64,000 nt of DNA from DATDIC01 sp963764525 (lineage in GTDB: Bacteria > Pseudomonadota > Alphaproteobacteria > Acetobacterales > Acetobacteraceae), in NCBI GenBank assembly GCA_963764525.1, contig CAVXTC010000031.1:62001-126000 (forward strand), in the 5' to 3' direction. The first letter of the stretch is position 1; each line of letters opens with the position of its first letter. Of this stretch, positions 53,819 through 63,002 are shown piece after piece. Made by a program: the position numbers and the translations under genes. The notes below the pieces were generated by a model. The model saw nothing but the letters and a program-made list of their open reading frames with translations. It searched no databases and was not told the origin of the DNA.

Positions 53819-55269
53819 GCGGAGCGCCGGCGATTCTGCGCAAGCGCGGCGCGGAACCGGCGCACCCGCCCCCCGAACGTCGGCGGGGGTTTTTTCTCGG
53901 CTCGGCCGGTGTTCGCTTTGCTGCCATCTACACCGGCCTGCTGGCGATCAGCGCCGGCGCGTTGGCAATGTTTCTTTGGTGGGCCACCGCCGGGCTGCTC
54001 GATCGCCAGGTGGAGGCCGCCATCCGCGGCGATGCCAGGGGCCTGGCCGAGCGCTGGGATGAAGGCGGCGTATCCGCCCTGGTGCTGACGATCGAAGACC
54101 GGCTGGCCGGCAATGTCGATGACGATGCGATCTATCTGCTGACGGATGTGCAGATGCAGCCGCTGGCGGGCAATCTGGCGCACTGGCCGGAGCCGGTGCA
54201 GCGGACCGACGGCTGGTATGAGCTGCAGGTGCAGCGCGCCGGGATCCGCTCATTGGCGCGGGTGCACCGCTACGACCTGCCGAACGGATATCATCTGCTG
54301 GTCGGCCGGGACGTGCGCAACCGCGCGCAGTTGCGTCAGTTGCTGACCGATGCGCTGCTATGGGCGATGCTCGTCGTGGCCGCCATGGCAACCATCGGCG
54401 GGCTGATCGTGCGCAGCCTGTTCCGCCGCACGCTTGCCAATGTTTCCGCCACCGCCAGCGCGATCGCGGCGGGCGATTTCGCGCAACGGGTGAAGCTGTC
54501 GGGCCGCGGCGACGAGTTCGACCTGCTGGCCGAGATGATCAACGACATGCTGGACCGCATCGGCCGCCTGATGGACGGCGTGCGCCAGGTTTCGAACGCG
54601 ATCGCGCACGACCTTCGCACGCCGATCACCCGTGCGCGCGCGCGTCTGGAAGAAGCGGCCACCCACGCCGAGACCGCAGCCGAGCTACGCGGTGCGATCG
54701 AGCGCGCGACCGCCGACCTTGATGGCATTGTTGCGGTGTTCCACGCCTTGCTGCGGATCGCCCAGATCGAGGCTGGATCGCGACGCTCGGCATTCGCGCG
54801 GCTGGACCTGGCGCCGCTGCTCGGTGGGGTGGCCGAGCTTTATGAGGCGGTGGCTGAAGAAAAAGACGTGCACGTCGTTCTGGATGTGCCGCCGAAGCTG
54901 CCGGCTTATGGCGACCGGGAACTGATCCAGCAGGCGGTCGCGAATTTGGTGGACAACGCGGTCAAGTTCTCGCCCCCGGGCGGCACGGTACGGATCCGTG
55001 CCGAGTTATCCGGGGGCGCCACGGCGATCACCGTTGCCGATGAGGGGCCTGGTATCCCGGAAGCCGATCGCGGGCGGGCCGCCGAGCGGTTCTTTCGTGG
55101 AGAGGCCGCCCGCAGCACGCCCGGCGCGGGGCTTGGCCTCGCGCTGGTCCAGGCGGTCGCCCAGTTGCATGGCGGCGAGCTGCGGCTGAGCGATGGCAAT
55201 CCCGGGCTGGTTGCGACGCTGTCGTTGCCGGGCACGGAGGAGCCGTCGCGGGCGAATGCGGCGGCTTAA
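53815..55269 (+). CDS. Two-component sensor histidine kinase
   Basis: 484 residues. First membrane helix near residues 35-57 (FAAIYTGLLAISAGALAMFL), a periplasmic sensor stretch of about 125 residues, then a second helix (ALLWAMLVVAAMATIGGLIV) and a HAMP-like linker (ATASAIAAGDFAQRV). The phospho-accepting H265 is in NAIAHDLRTPITRAR. The ATPase has N-box NLVDNAVKFSPP, G1 DEGPGIPEADRGR and G2 GAGLGLALVQAVAQ. The N-terminus extends past a proline-rich start. Signal unknown. The GTG start overlaps the regulator stop. Confidence 0.92.
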   Translation: MSGAPAILRKRGAEPAHPPPERRRGFFLGSAGVRFAAIYTGLLAISAGALAMFLWWATAGLLDRQVEAAIRGDARGLAERWDEGGVSALVLTIEDRLAGNVDDDAIYLLTDVQMQPLAGNLAHWPEPVQRTDGWYELQVQRAGIRSLARVHRYDLPNGYHLLVGRDVRNRAQLRQLLTDALLWAMLVVAAMATIGGLIVRSLFRRTLANVSATASAIAAGDFAQRVKLSGRGDEFDLLAEMINDMLDRIGRLMDGVRQVSNAIAHDLRTPITRARARLEEAATHAETAAELRGAIERATADLDGIVAVFHALLRIAQIEAGSRRSAFARLDLAPLLGGVAELYEAVAEEKDVHVVLDVPPKLPAYGDRELIQQAVANLVDNAVKFSPPGGTVRIRAELSGGATAITVADEGPGIPEADRGRAAERFFRGEAARSTPGAGLGLALVQAVAQLHGGELRLSDGNPGLVATLSLPGTEEPSRANAAA

Positions 55270-55325
55270 TGTCTTGTCACGCCGGCCCCATCGGCCGGAT
55301 ACTGCATCGACCGCATTCTATTGCG

Positions 55326-55637
55326 ATGTCCGTCATGGCCCGCGCGGCCGGCCTGGTCTGTCTGGCCAGTATCGGGTTGATGCTGCTGGTTACGTTCTGG
55401 GGCGGCACGGAGCTGCCGCCGATCCAGATCACCAGTGATACGCCGGCATATTGCAGCCAGCTTTTGCAGCGGGTCGGGCAATTGACGCATGTTGCGTCCG
55501 GCACCCCGCCTCAGGCAGCAGCGAACCTCGCCGGCGAGGGGGGGAAGCTCTGCCGGCAGGGGAAGGTGCGGGCCGGCATCCTGCGGCTGCGCCGGGCGGT
55601 GAAGCTGATGATGGCCACGGTCGTGCATCCGCACTGA
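55326..55637 (+). CDS. Hypothetical secreted or membrane-anchored protein
   Basis: 103 residues. A hydrophobic N-terminus AAGLVCLASIGLMLLVTFWG is followed by TSDTPAYCSQLLQRVGQL and a Cys-containing region (GGKLCRQGKVRAGI). Two cysteines could form a disulfide in the periplasm. The frame opens at 55269 but ATG 55326 gives the natural leader. No recognised domain; I have the impression that similar short proteins occur in related alphaproteobacteria, but could not check. It follows the kinase gene in the same direction by 57 bases. Confidence 0.6.
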   Translation: MSVMARAAGLVCLASIGLMLLVTFWGGTELPPIQITSDTPAYCSQLLQRVGQLTHVASGTPPQAAANLAGEGGKLCRQGKVRAGILRLRRAVKLMMATVVHPH

Positions 55638-55859
55638 GGGGACATTGGCGGTACCGCCGCGAATGCTGACATGATCCGAGATGATGAAACGGGAATCCGT
55701 GAGCCGGTCGGCGGCCCCGGAGCATCCCCGGGATGCCCGCCGTCACGCATAGCGCCAATGTTTGATACCGACCGCCATTGACGTTGATTGATCAAAGGGA
55801 CCCAGCGCCGGCCAACGCCGTCATGCCCGGCGGGCGAGCGCCGGATCGACGGCGTGCGC

Positions 55860-57456
55860 TTACGTCTTCCGCGTCTTGTCGTACCGGACGAAGTCCGACT
55901 GCGGTCCAAGGATGAACCCACTGACATTCTTGCGCGCCACCGTGACCGCGTTCTGCTGCAGCATGAAGACGATCGGCGACCGGTCCCAGGATTGCTGCTG
56001 AATCTTGTGATACAGCGCGACGCGTTGCTCGGTGTCGAGTTCCGCCGCCGCCTGCTCGACCTCGGCAGTTATTTCCGGATCATGGAAGTGGCAGCGCCAT
56101 GCAATGATCTTCAGCGGACTGTTGTCGGAGTCGTCGGAATTGGAACAAAACGCCTGCGCGTTGGAGTTCGGATCGAAGTAGTCCGGGAACCACTCATTCA
56201 TCACCAACTGGTGCTGGCGCGCGCGCATCTTCGTCAGGATCTGCTTGCGTGTGCCCGGCAGGAGCGAGACCTTGATCCCGATCGCCCCCAGATCCTCCTG
56301 CAGCGCCGTCGCGATATCGGCATAAGGATGCTCGGAGAAATGATCGAGCGTTGCACTGAACCCCTGAGGATAGCCGGCTTTCGCCAGCAGTTGTTTCGCC
56401 TTGTCGGGATCGTGGCGGAACGGTTTGGTCGTCACGGCGCCCAGGATCATGCTGGGCTCGAACGCCTGGTTCACGTCGTAGGTATCCGGCGTGATGTTCT
56501 TCTGAATCCCGTCGTAGTCGATCGCCCATTTGAGGGCCTGACGCACCTCTGACTTCGCAAACGGCGCATACCCCTCATTGCCGGCGATATACATCTGGTT
56601 GGTCGTCGGCGAAGTGATCTTGTACAGATTCGCGTCCCTGGCGACGTCCTTCAACTGATCGCTGGTCAGGTTCCGGGCAAGGTCCACATCGCCACGCCGG
56701 AGCAATAGCACCTGCTCCGACGGCTCCTTCACGTGGCGGATGAACATGCGTTTGGTGGCGGGCTGGATCGCCGAATGCGGATTGGCGTCGAGGATCAGGT
56801 GATCGTCGGCCTGCCAGGAGGTTAGCTGATAAGGGCCGCTGCCGGCGGAATGATTGGCCAGCCACTTGTTGCCAAGATCATCCTTTTCCTGATGCGCGAG
56901 CGCGGTCGCCTTCTCGACGATGCTGCCGACATTGGCCCCCAGGCAATAGAGCACGAAACTCGTCGCCGCCGCCTTCGGCAGATCGATCGCCAACGTGTGC
57001 GAGTCAGTGGCGCGGATCAGTTGCGCGACATTGTCCTTGGTAAATCCGAACTGGGTCAGAATGAAGCCCGGTGTCAGGTTCAGGGTCACCGCCCGGCGCA
57101 GCGAGAATTCCGCGTCTGCCGCGGTCACCGGCTTGCCGGAGGCGAACAGCGCGTTCTGTCCCAGGTGGAAGACGAACGACTTGCCATCCGACGAAACCTC
57201 CCAGTGCTCGGCAACGTCAGGACCGATCTTGCTGAGATCGCTCAGGTCGGGTGCCACCAGCTTGCGGTAGATGTTGGCATCGATCTCGATGGTGCTGAAC
57301 TCATACGCCTGCCCCGGATCGAACGAAATCGCGTCGTCGATCTCGTATGCCATGACGATCGTATTGGCGGGGGTGTCGGCCCGGGCCTGGCCGGCGGCCG
57401 AACGGGCCAGTGGCGGCCGCTGCTCCGGCGGCCAGCAGCGCGCGACGTGTCAACAT
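55860..57456 (-). CDS. Peptide/oligopeptide ABC transporter substrate-binding protein (family 5), one frame break
   Basis: About 531 residues. The first segment, MLTRRALLAAGAAAATG, is a twin-arginine-like leader after a strong RBS GGGAGGGAACC (ATG 57456). The frame then breaks near 57400 (surplus G) and continues AGQARADTPANTIVMAYEI and FDPGQAYEFSTIEIDANIY, the SBP_bac_5 fold. VAEHWEVSSDGKSFVFHLG and FEPSMILGAVTTKPFRHDP support it. No permease or ATPase gene follows, so the transporter lies elsewhere. Periplasmic; ligand is likely a peptide, nickel chelate or glycine betaine-like solute. Confidence 0.86.
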
Positions 57457-57534
57457 TTTGGTTCCCTCCCTGAAGACACGGCTAGCTTAGTCCTTCCGTG
57501 CACGGCCCAAAAGAGGGGGCATTGCAGGACTCGC

Positions 57535-58563
57535 TCAGCCGAAACCGGCCAGGAACGCCGCGAGCAATTCCCCCATCACCTCTAAATTGTAGCCGCCCTC
57601 CTGCACGAGCGCGCTCGGCAACCGCATCGCGCCGATCGCCGCACCGGCACGGGCAAAACCGTCCGGCGTCACCGATAATGCATTGAGCGGCTCGTCCCGC
57701 GAGGCGTCGAAACCCAGGCTGACCACCAGTGCCGAGGCGTCGAAGCGACGGATCGCCGCGATCCCGGTGCCGATCGCCGCCAGCCATCGGCGTCGCCACT
57801 GCCCAGCGCCAGCGGCAGGTTCAGCGTACAGCCCGTGCCGGCGCCGGCGCCGCGTTCTTCCGCGTGCCCGGTGTACCAAGGGTAATAGTGATCCGGGTCG
57901 CCGTGCACCGAAACGAACAGCACGTCGCCGCGTGCCCAGAATATCCCCTGCGTGCCGTTACCGTGATGGCTGTCGATGTCCAGCACCGCGACTCGCGCGG
58001 CGCCGTGCGACCGGAGCCGCTCGGCCGCCAGCGCGGCGTTGTTCAGGTAGCAGTGTCCGCCGGCACGGGCCGGAAACGCATGATGCCCGGGCGGGCGCGC
58101 CAGGGCGTAGGCGTTGCGCCCGGCGGCGGCTTCGTCGGCGGCGGCGATCGCAGCCGGCGGTGGCGGCCAGCGCCGATGCCCAGGTGCCGGCGCCGATCGG
58201 GCAGGCAGCGTCCGCGGTGTACCAACCGGCCTGCCCGACCGCGCCGGCCGGCCGCCTTCCGCCCATGGCCAGCAACTCGGGTGCGGGATGAATGGTCGCC
58301 ACCACCTCCGGCCCGGCATCCGTAAGCGCTGTCCAGGCCGCGTGTGCCCCGGCGAGGTAATCGAGATAATCGGGCGTGTGCACCGCCTCCAGCAGGGTGC
58401 GGCTGACGGACGGTGGTGCCACGATGTCCAGTCCGGCATCCCGGCAGCCCACCAGCAACGCCTCGGCCCTCGCCGGGGTCTCGAAATTCGCCCGCACCCG
58501 GCCGCGTTGCAGAAAGAATGCCGGCGCGTGGCCGAGCTGAATTGGATCCCAGAAGGCGCGCAT
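57535..58563 (-). CDS. Histone deacetylase family (acetoin utilisation/AcuC-like) protein, two frame breaks
   Basis: About 343 residues. Class II-type HDAC motifs: ALARPPGHHAFPARAGG (catalytic His pair), YLNNAALAAERL, VLDIDSHHGNGTQGIF (metal ligands) and SLGFDASRDEPLNAL. The frame changes near 58155 (one surplus G) and near 57788 (one base missing), so the middle domain is on a different frame from both ends. Such proteins deacetylate acetylated small molecules or proteins, or polyamines. The ATG at 58563 starts a full N-terminus. Divergent from the DsbA-like gene. Confidence 0.82.
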
Positions 58564-58664
58564 CCGCGCAAAATGCCATGAGGACCGGTTGCGGCGCTTG
58601 CCCCGAACGGCACTTGCCGGGATGATATTCGCGTGACAGCCGAACCGGCCCTGCGAGTTGAGAC

Positions 58665-59330
58665 GTGAACATCCTTGCCCCGCCCAAGGCGCGCCTGTCG
58701 ATCGAGGTGGTGCACGACCTTGTTTGCCCCTGGTGCTTCCTCGGGACACGGCGGCTGTTGCGCACGCTGCGCCGCCGGCCGGACCTGCTGTTCGAACTCA
58801 CCTGGCGGCCGTTCCTGTTGAATGCCGATATGCCGCGCGCCGGGATGTCCCGCCCCGATTACGTTGTCCGCAAGTTCGGCGGAGAGGATCGGGCGCGGCG
58901 GCTCTATGCCTCGATCACCGAGATCGGCCGGGCCGAGGGCGTGTCATTCCGGTTCGAGCGGATCCGCCGCACCCCGTCGAGTGTCGATGCGCATCGGCTG
59001 GTGCGTTTTGCCGGCCGTTGCGGGCGCGCCGGCGCCGCGGTGGAAGCGCTGTTCTCGGCCCATTTCACCGACGGGCTGGACATCGGCGAAGCGGCGGTGC
59101 TGGTGGCGGTCGCCAATTCGATCGGCCTCGAAGCGCCGGCGGTGCGACGTTATCTCGCCGGCGACGAGGACACCGACGGGATTCACGCCGACAATCTTCG
59201 GGCCCATCGGCTGGGCATCAACGGGGTGCCGTGTTTCGTGGTGTCCGGCCGGCATGCGATCGCCGGAGCGCAGGAGCCCGAGGTGATCGAGCGCCTGCTC
59301 GACGTCGCGGCGGTGGAAGCGGGCAGCTAG
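58665..59330 (+). CDS. DsbA-family oxidoreductase (FrnE-like)
   Basis: 221 residues of the 2-hydroxychromene isomerase/DsbA group. The redox motif CPWC is at residues 21-24. The insertion helices and the cis-Pro region GINGVPCFVVSGRHAIAGAQ are present. There is no signal peptide, so it is cytosolic like FrnE. GTG 58665 follows close on GTTGAGAC, a weak RBS. It likely reduces or isomerises disulfides during oxidative stress, or glutathione conjugates; this is inference. Confidence 0.88.
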   Translation: MNILAPPKARLSIEVVHDLVCPWCFLGTRRLLRTLRRRPDLLFELTWRPFLLNADMPRAGMSRPDYVVRKFGGEDRARRLYASITEIGRAEGVSFRFERIRRTPSSVDAHRLVRFAGRCGRAGAAVEALFSAHFTDGLDIGEAAVLVAVANSIGLEAPAVRRYLAGDEDTDGIHADNLRAHRLGINGVPCFVVSGRHAIAGAQEPEVIERLLDVAAVEAGS

Positions 59331-59343
59331 ACGCGTCCCCTTC

Positions 59344-59370
59344 ACCTCTCCCGCGAAGAGGGGGAGAGGT
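59344..59370. terminator. Convergent terminator hairpin
   Basis: ACCTCTCCC (59344-59352) and GGGAGAGGT (59362-59370) form a 9-base stem around GCGAAGAGG. It lies between the convergent ends of the DsbA-like gene and the acyl carrier protein gene, and could end transcripts from both sides. Confidence 0.55.
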
Positions 59371-59387
59371 AAAGGCGTGCGCGGCGG

Positions 59388-59651
59388 TTACCCCATTTTG
59401 CCGACGATCACCCGCACAAGGTCGCCGACCGAATGCAGGCTGTCCAGCTCCCGCGTGGTCAGCCGGAGCGCGAACCGCTCCTCGGCCGCCATGATGATCC
59501 CGATCTGCTTGAACGAATCCCACCCTGCCACGTCGGGCGCCGTCAGTTCCGGGCGGAGCGGCACCTCACGCTGGAACACGTCGTGGAATATCTCGGTCAG
59601 CGCCGCGTAGATTTCGGGTTCGCCCGGCACCGCCTCAGCCCTCGGTGACAT
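59388..59651 (-). CDS. Acyl carrier protein-like protein
   Basis: 87 residues. The phosphopantetheine serine is S46 in GWDSFKQIGI (the common form is DSL). Helices two and three carry acidic residues expected to bind the holo-ACP partner. ATG 59651 was chosen; a longer frame extends upstream out of phase with FkbH. It overlaps the FkbH gene end by 17 bases, so the pair is one operon: FkbH-type enzymes load a glyceryl group on an ACP. Confidence 0.82.
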   Translation of the reverse strand: MSPRAEAVPGEPEIYAALTEIFHDVFQREVPLRPELTAPDVAGWDSFKQIGIIMAAEERFALRLTTRELDSLHSVGDLVRVIVGKMG

Positions 59652-61525
59652 GGATGAAGGTAGCCGCCGGGACGAACCCGGCGAGGTCCAGCACGGCGCG
59701 ATTGCCGCCGTCCGGCGTTTTGTCTGTCGCCGCGAACCCAAGCTTCGTGTAATGATCTTTCACCATGCCGTTCTTCTTCGTCGGGATGTAATCACCGACC
59801 AGCCGGCGCGCGCCGAGCCGCCGCGCCTGGTCGGCAATCAGATTGAGCGTCGTCGGCTCGACCTGCCGTCCCAGCACGCGGCAGCTCATCAGCCAGGTAT
59901 CGATGAGCAGGTCGCGATCGTCCCGCAGCCGCCCGATCACGATGGCGATCACCCCATTATCGCCGAACCGGTCGATCAGCCGAAGCTGCAATCCGAACGC
60001 GGCGGGGTCGTCCATGACTGCCAACACCTCCTGGTCGGTGTACCGCCGGGTCGTCAGGTTGAACTGGTTGGACTTGTTGATGAGCTGCACCGTCCGCGCC
60101 AGCCCGATACGGTCGAACGGCCGCCACACCAGCTGCATCTCCAGCCCGCGCAGGTAGCTGTCCATGTCGGTGATCGAGGCGCGCAGGGCGTCGCGGGCGC
60201 GGTTGCCATGATACTGGGCGGTGCGCTCGCGATCTTCTTCGGTGACCGACAGCGCCTCGAAATAGCCGGCATCGGCGATCGCCGCGATGAAGCTGACGGG
60301 GTCCTCGCTCACCTCCGGCACCGCCACCATTGGCAGCTCGCGGCGGATCAGGTTCCGCTCGAACGGGTTGTCATCGACGAACACCAGCGAATCCAGGCCG
60401 ATGTTCAGCTCGGCGGCGACCTGGCGGAGGTTGGCCGCCTTGTCCGACCAGTTGGCGACGAAGCAGGCGATATCGGCCCGTTTCAGCGCCATCTCCGGGT
60501 GACGTTCGAACGGCTCCAGCGCGTTGGCTTCGTCGTTCTTTGAACACACCGCCAGGATGACGCCGCGGCGGGCGAGTTCCCGGCAATACTCCTGGAACGC
60601 CAGGTAGGCCTCGCCGGAGGCGCTGCCCTGGCCGATGACGATGCCCTCCAGCCCGTCGTCGCCGACGACCCCGCCCCAGAGCGTGTTATCAAGGTCAAGC
60701 ACGAGGCACTTGGCCGAGCGGCCTTGTCCGGCGGCCAGCAGCCGGCCGACCAGGTCCCCATACATCGGCGCAGCGGCGGGCGTGACCTCCTGCTTGGCGT
60801 GGTGCCAGAAGGTGGGATTGTGCCAGGCCGCCAGCCCGTCGCGCGCGACGCGGTCGTCCAGCGCCAGGAGCTCGACGTTTGCCGCATCCGCCATTGGGCG
60901 CAGTGCCGCGTTGAGCCGGGCTGATGAAGGCGGCGCGCGAGCCGGCCAGCCGGTGCTCGTTGCCACCCAGCAAGGGCGGGTGCAACGGCAGCGCGGTCTG
61001 GTGGATGACCGGGCAGCCGAACGCCTCCCGCGCCAGTCGCCATGCATGCGTGATCCGGTCGGTCGCCTCGGCCAGCGCCGCGTCTGCGCCCGCTTGGTTC
61101 AGCGCGGCGGTGACGCCGGCGGTGAGGTGATGCGCGTCGAGCGCCAGCAGCACGGCGGTCGGGCGGAACTCATGCAGGGCCGATCCGGGGTCCGACAGCT
61201 CCTGCAGGTACTGGCCGAATTCGTTCTCGTAGGTGTCGATCCAGATGCCTCGTCGCAGTCCGGCGACGCGGATCGCCGGTACCAGGTGCGCCATGGTGGC
61301 CGAGCCGAGCAGCGCGAGACGCACCGGCCGGGTCGCCAGCCCAGGCGGCGGGGCGGCGAGGATCCGACGCACGGCTTGATCCAGACTGTTGGTCAGCACG
61401 AAAGACAGGTCGGCATTGGCCAACGCGACGGCTGTCGCCCAGGCATCCTCGGGCTCGGACGGCATGGCCCGCAGACGGGCGCGCCAATCCTCGGGCGCCG
61501 GGGCAAGCCAGTGGAGTATCGTCAT
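59635..61525 (-). CDS. FkbH-like HAD-IIIC family protein, one frame break
   Basis: About 630 residues. FkbH moves the 3-carbon unit of 1,3-bisphosphoglycerate onto an ACP in methoxymalonyl pathways. The HAD motif I is LVLDLDNTLWGGVVGDDG; KNDEANAL and FVDDNPFERNLIR follow. A C-terminal acetyltransferase-like region carries VIGRLRDDRDLLIDTWLMS and LMSCRVLGRQVE. The frame breaks near 60922; removing one A gives AFIARLNAALRPM. N-terminal 200 residues are an SGNH-like/unassigned region. Forms an operon with the ACP; no polyketide synthase is near, so a glyceryl-ACP for a glycan is the likely product. Confidence 0.83.
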
Positions 61526-61621
61526 TGCCGAGCGTATCCCGTCTTGCGCTGAGCTGGCTTCAGCCGGTCTGCTTCACCCGACAGTGAGGCCTGTGTTAGT
61601 CCCTGCCACGAGACGCTCCCC

Positions 61622-61655
61622 AGAGGAAGCAGAACCTTAGAGGAAGCAGAACCTT
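61622..61655. repeat. Perfect 17-bp tandem duplication
   Basis: AGAGGAAGCAGAACCTT occurs twice back to back (61622-61638 and 61639-61655), in the 205-base divergent gap between the FkbH-like and methyltransferase genes. Tandem repeats of this kind can vary in copy number and may space or carry a regulator site. No other strong feature is visible in the gap. Confidence 0.8.
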
Positions 61656-61730
61656 GGGGGCAGCACAACTTGGTTCGTTCAATCGTATCCGGCGGCAGAC
61701 AGCGCCCGGGTGGTTTTCAGAGGTGGCGCC

Positions 61731-63002
61731 ATGAGTGAAAACCAATCCGACCAGCAGCAATCGACCGAGCCGTGGCCCTTCGGCGCCGAGCCTCCGCAGC
61801 GGTACCGCGGCAACCTCGCCCGCTACACCGCGCTGGGTGGTCGGGTGCGTTTGGCCCGCGACGTTGCCGGCTTTGTCGCCGGGCACGAGGGCAATCGCAG
61901 CGACATGGCGCGGTTCTATTTCTTCTGTCTGGTCGAGGACCAGATCGTGAAGGAAGGGGTGGAGGGCGACCTCGTCGAGCTCGGCGTCTACAAAGGCAAT
62001 ACTGCGGCCCTGCTGGCGACGATCGCGCGCCGGCGTGGACGGTCGCTTTATTTGCTCGACACGTTCGAGGGGTTTCCGCCGGCCGACCTGACGGGGATCG
62101 ACGCCGACAAGCCGATGGCATTCCAGGACACCTCCGTTGAGGGCGTCCGTGCGCTGGTCGGCGACGACCAGGTGCATTTCATCAAGGGTTACTTTCCGGA
62201 TTCGGCGGCCGAGTTGCCGGACGACGCCCGATATGCGCTGGTGCACATCGATTGTGACCTCTACGCCCCGGTTAAAAGCGCGCTGAGCTATTTCTACCCC
62301 CGGCTGGTACCCGGCGGCTTCCTGGTGGTGCATGATTATTCCAGTCTGCACTGGAATGGGGCGGAACGGGCGGTGGACGAGTTCTTCGCCAACCTTTCGG
62401 AATCGGTCGTCCCGATCACCGACAGCGCCGGCAGCGTGGTTGTGCGAAAGCTCCGGGACAGCAAACCGAATCGGAACTGGCTGGCCCGACGTAAGGCTTC
62501 GCTGCTGGGCACGGAATGGACCGAGACCGCCCACGGCCGCATTGCTGAGCTGTTGCCGAATGGCTGGAGCCTGCCCGAGCCGTGGGGCGTTTGGGGTGTA
62601 GGTGAGGTGCATGAGCTCGAACTGTGGTTGGCCGAAGCGCCTGACACGGCGATCGAGCTTGAAGCCGATGTCCATGTCGTGCTGCTCGGGCCGCGAAAAT
62701 CGCAGCGCGTCGATGTCGTGGTCGGCGGCCGCCGGCTCGCTGCGTGGGACTTCACGCTTGCTGCGAACCGGGAAGTGCGGAGGGTGGTCATCCCGGGCGC
62801 ACTTGCGGCAGCGACGATGGAAGTGGCCGGAGCGCGGCTCCTGAAAGTCGAATTCAGGCCCCGCTCGGTCGCCCGGCCCCACGATCTCGATCCGCAGAAT
62901 CCCGAGGACAGGCCATTGGGAATGGCCCTGCATCGTCTGCGCTATGGCGCAGTGTCGGAGCCTGCCATGGCACCCGCCGAGATAAGAAAGCGGATCCAGT
63001 GA
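61731..63002 (+). CDS. TylF/MycF-family SAM-dependent methyltransferase with extra C-terminal domain
   Basis: 423 residues. The first 250 residues match macrocin-O-methyltransferase (TylF): SAM loop DLVELGVYKGNTAALLA, LLDTFEGFPPADL, VHIDCDLYAPVKSALSYFYP and LVVHDYSSLHW. The last 150 residues (VGEVHELELWLAEAP, VDVVVGGRRLAAWDF) are an unassigned beta-rich domain. TylF enzymes O-methylate sugars; here the likely target is a surface glycan. ATG 61731 was chosen. GTGA overlaps the next gene, so both are one operon, divergent from FkbH/ACP. Confidence 0.86.
   Translation: MSENQSDQQQSTEPWPFGAEPPQRYRGNLARYTALGGRVRLARDVAGFVAGHEGNRSDMARFYFFCLVEDQIVKEGVEGDLVELGVYKGNTAALLATIARRRGRSLYLLDTFEGFPPADLTGIDADKPMAFQDTSVEGVRALVGDDQVHFIKGYFPDSAAELPDDARYALVHIDCDLYAPVKSALSYFYPRLVPGGFLVVHDYSSLHWNGAERAVDEFFANLSESVVPITDSAGSVVVRKLRDSKPNRNWLARRKASLLGTEWTETAHGRIAELLPNGWSLPEPWGVWGVGEVHELELWLAEAPDTAIELEADVHVVLLGPRKSQRVDVVVGGRRLAAWDFTLAANREVRRVVIPGALAAATMEVAGARLLKVEFRPRSVARPHDLDPQNPEDRPLGMALHRLRYGAVSEPAMAPAEIRKRIQ

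Noticed and set aside
55801..55860. Possible further REP copy around CGTCATGCCCGGCGGGC
   Set aside because: Only half of the palindrome is recognisable, and the second arm is missing.
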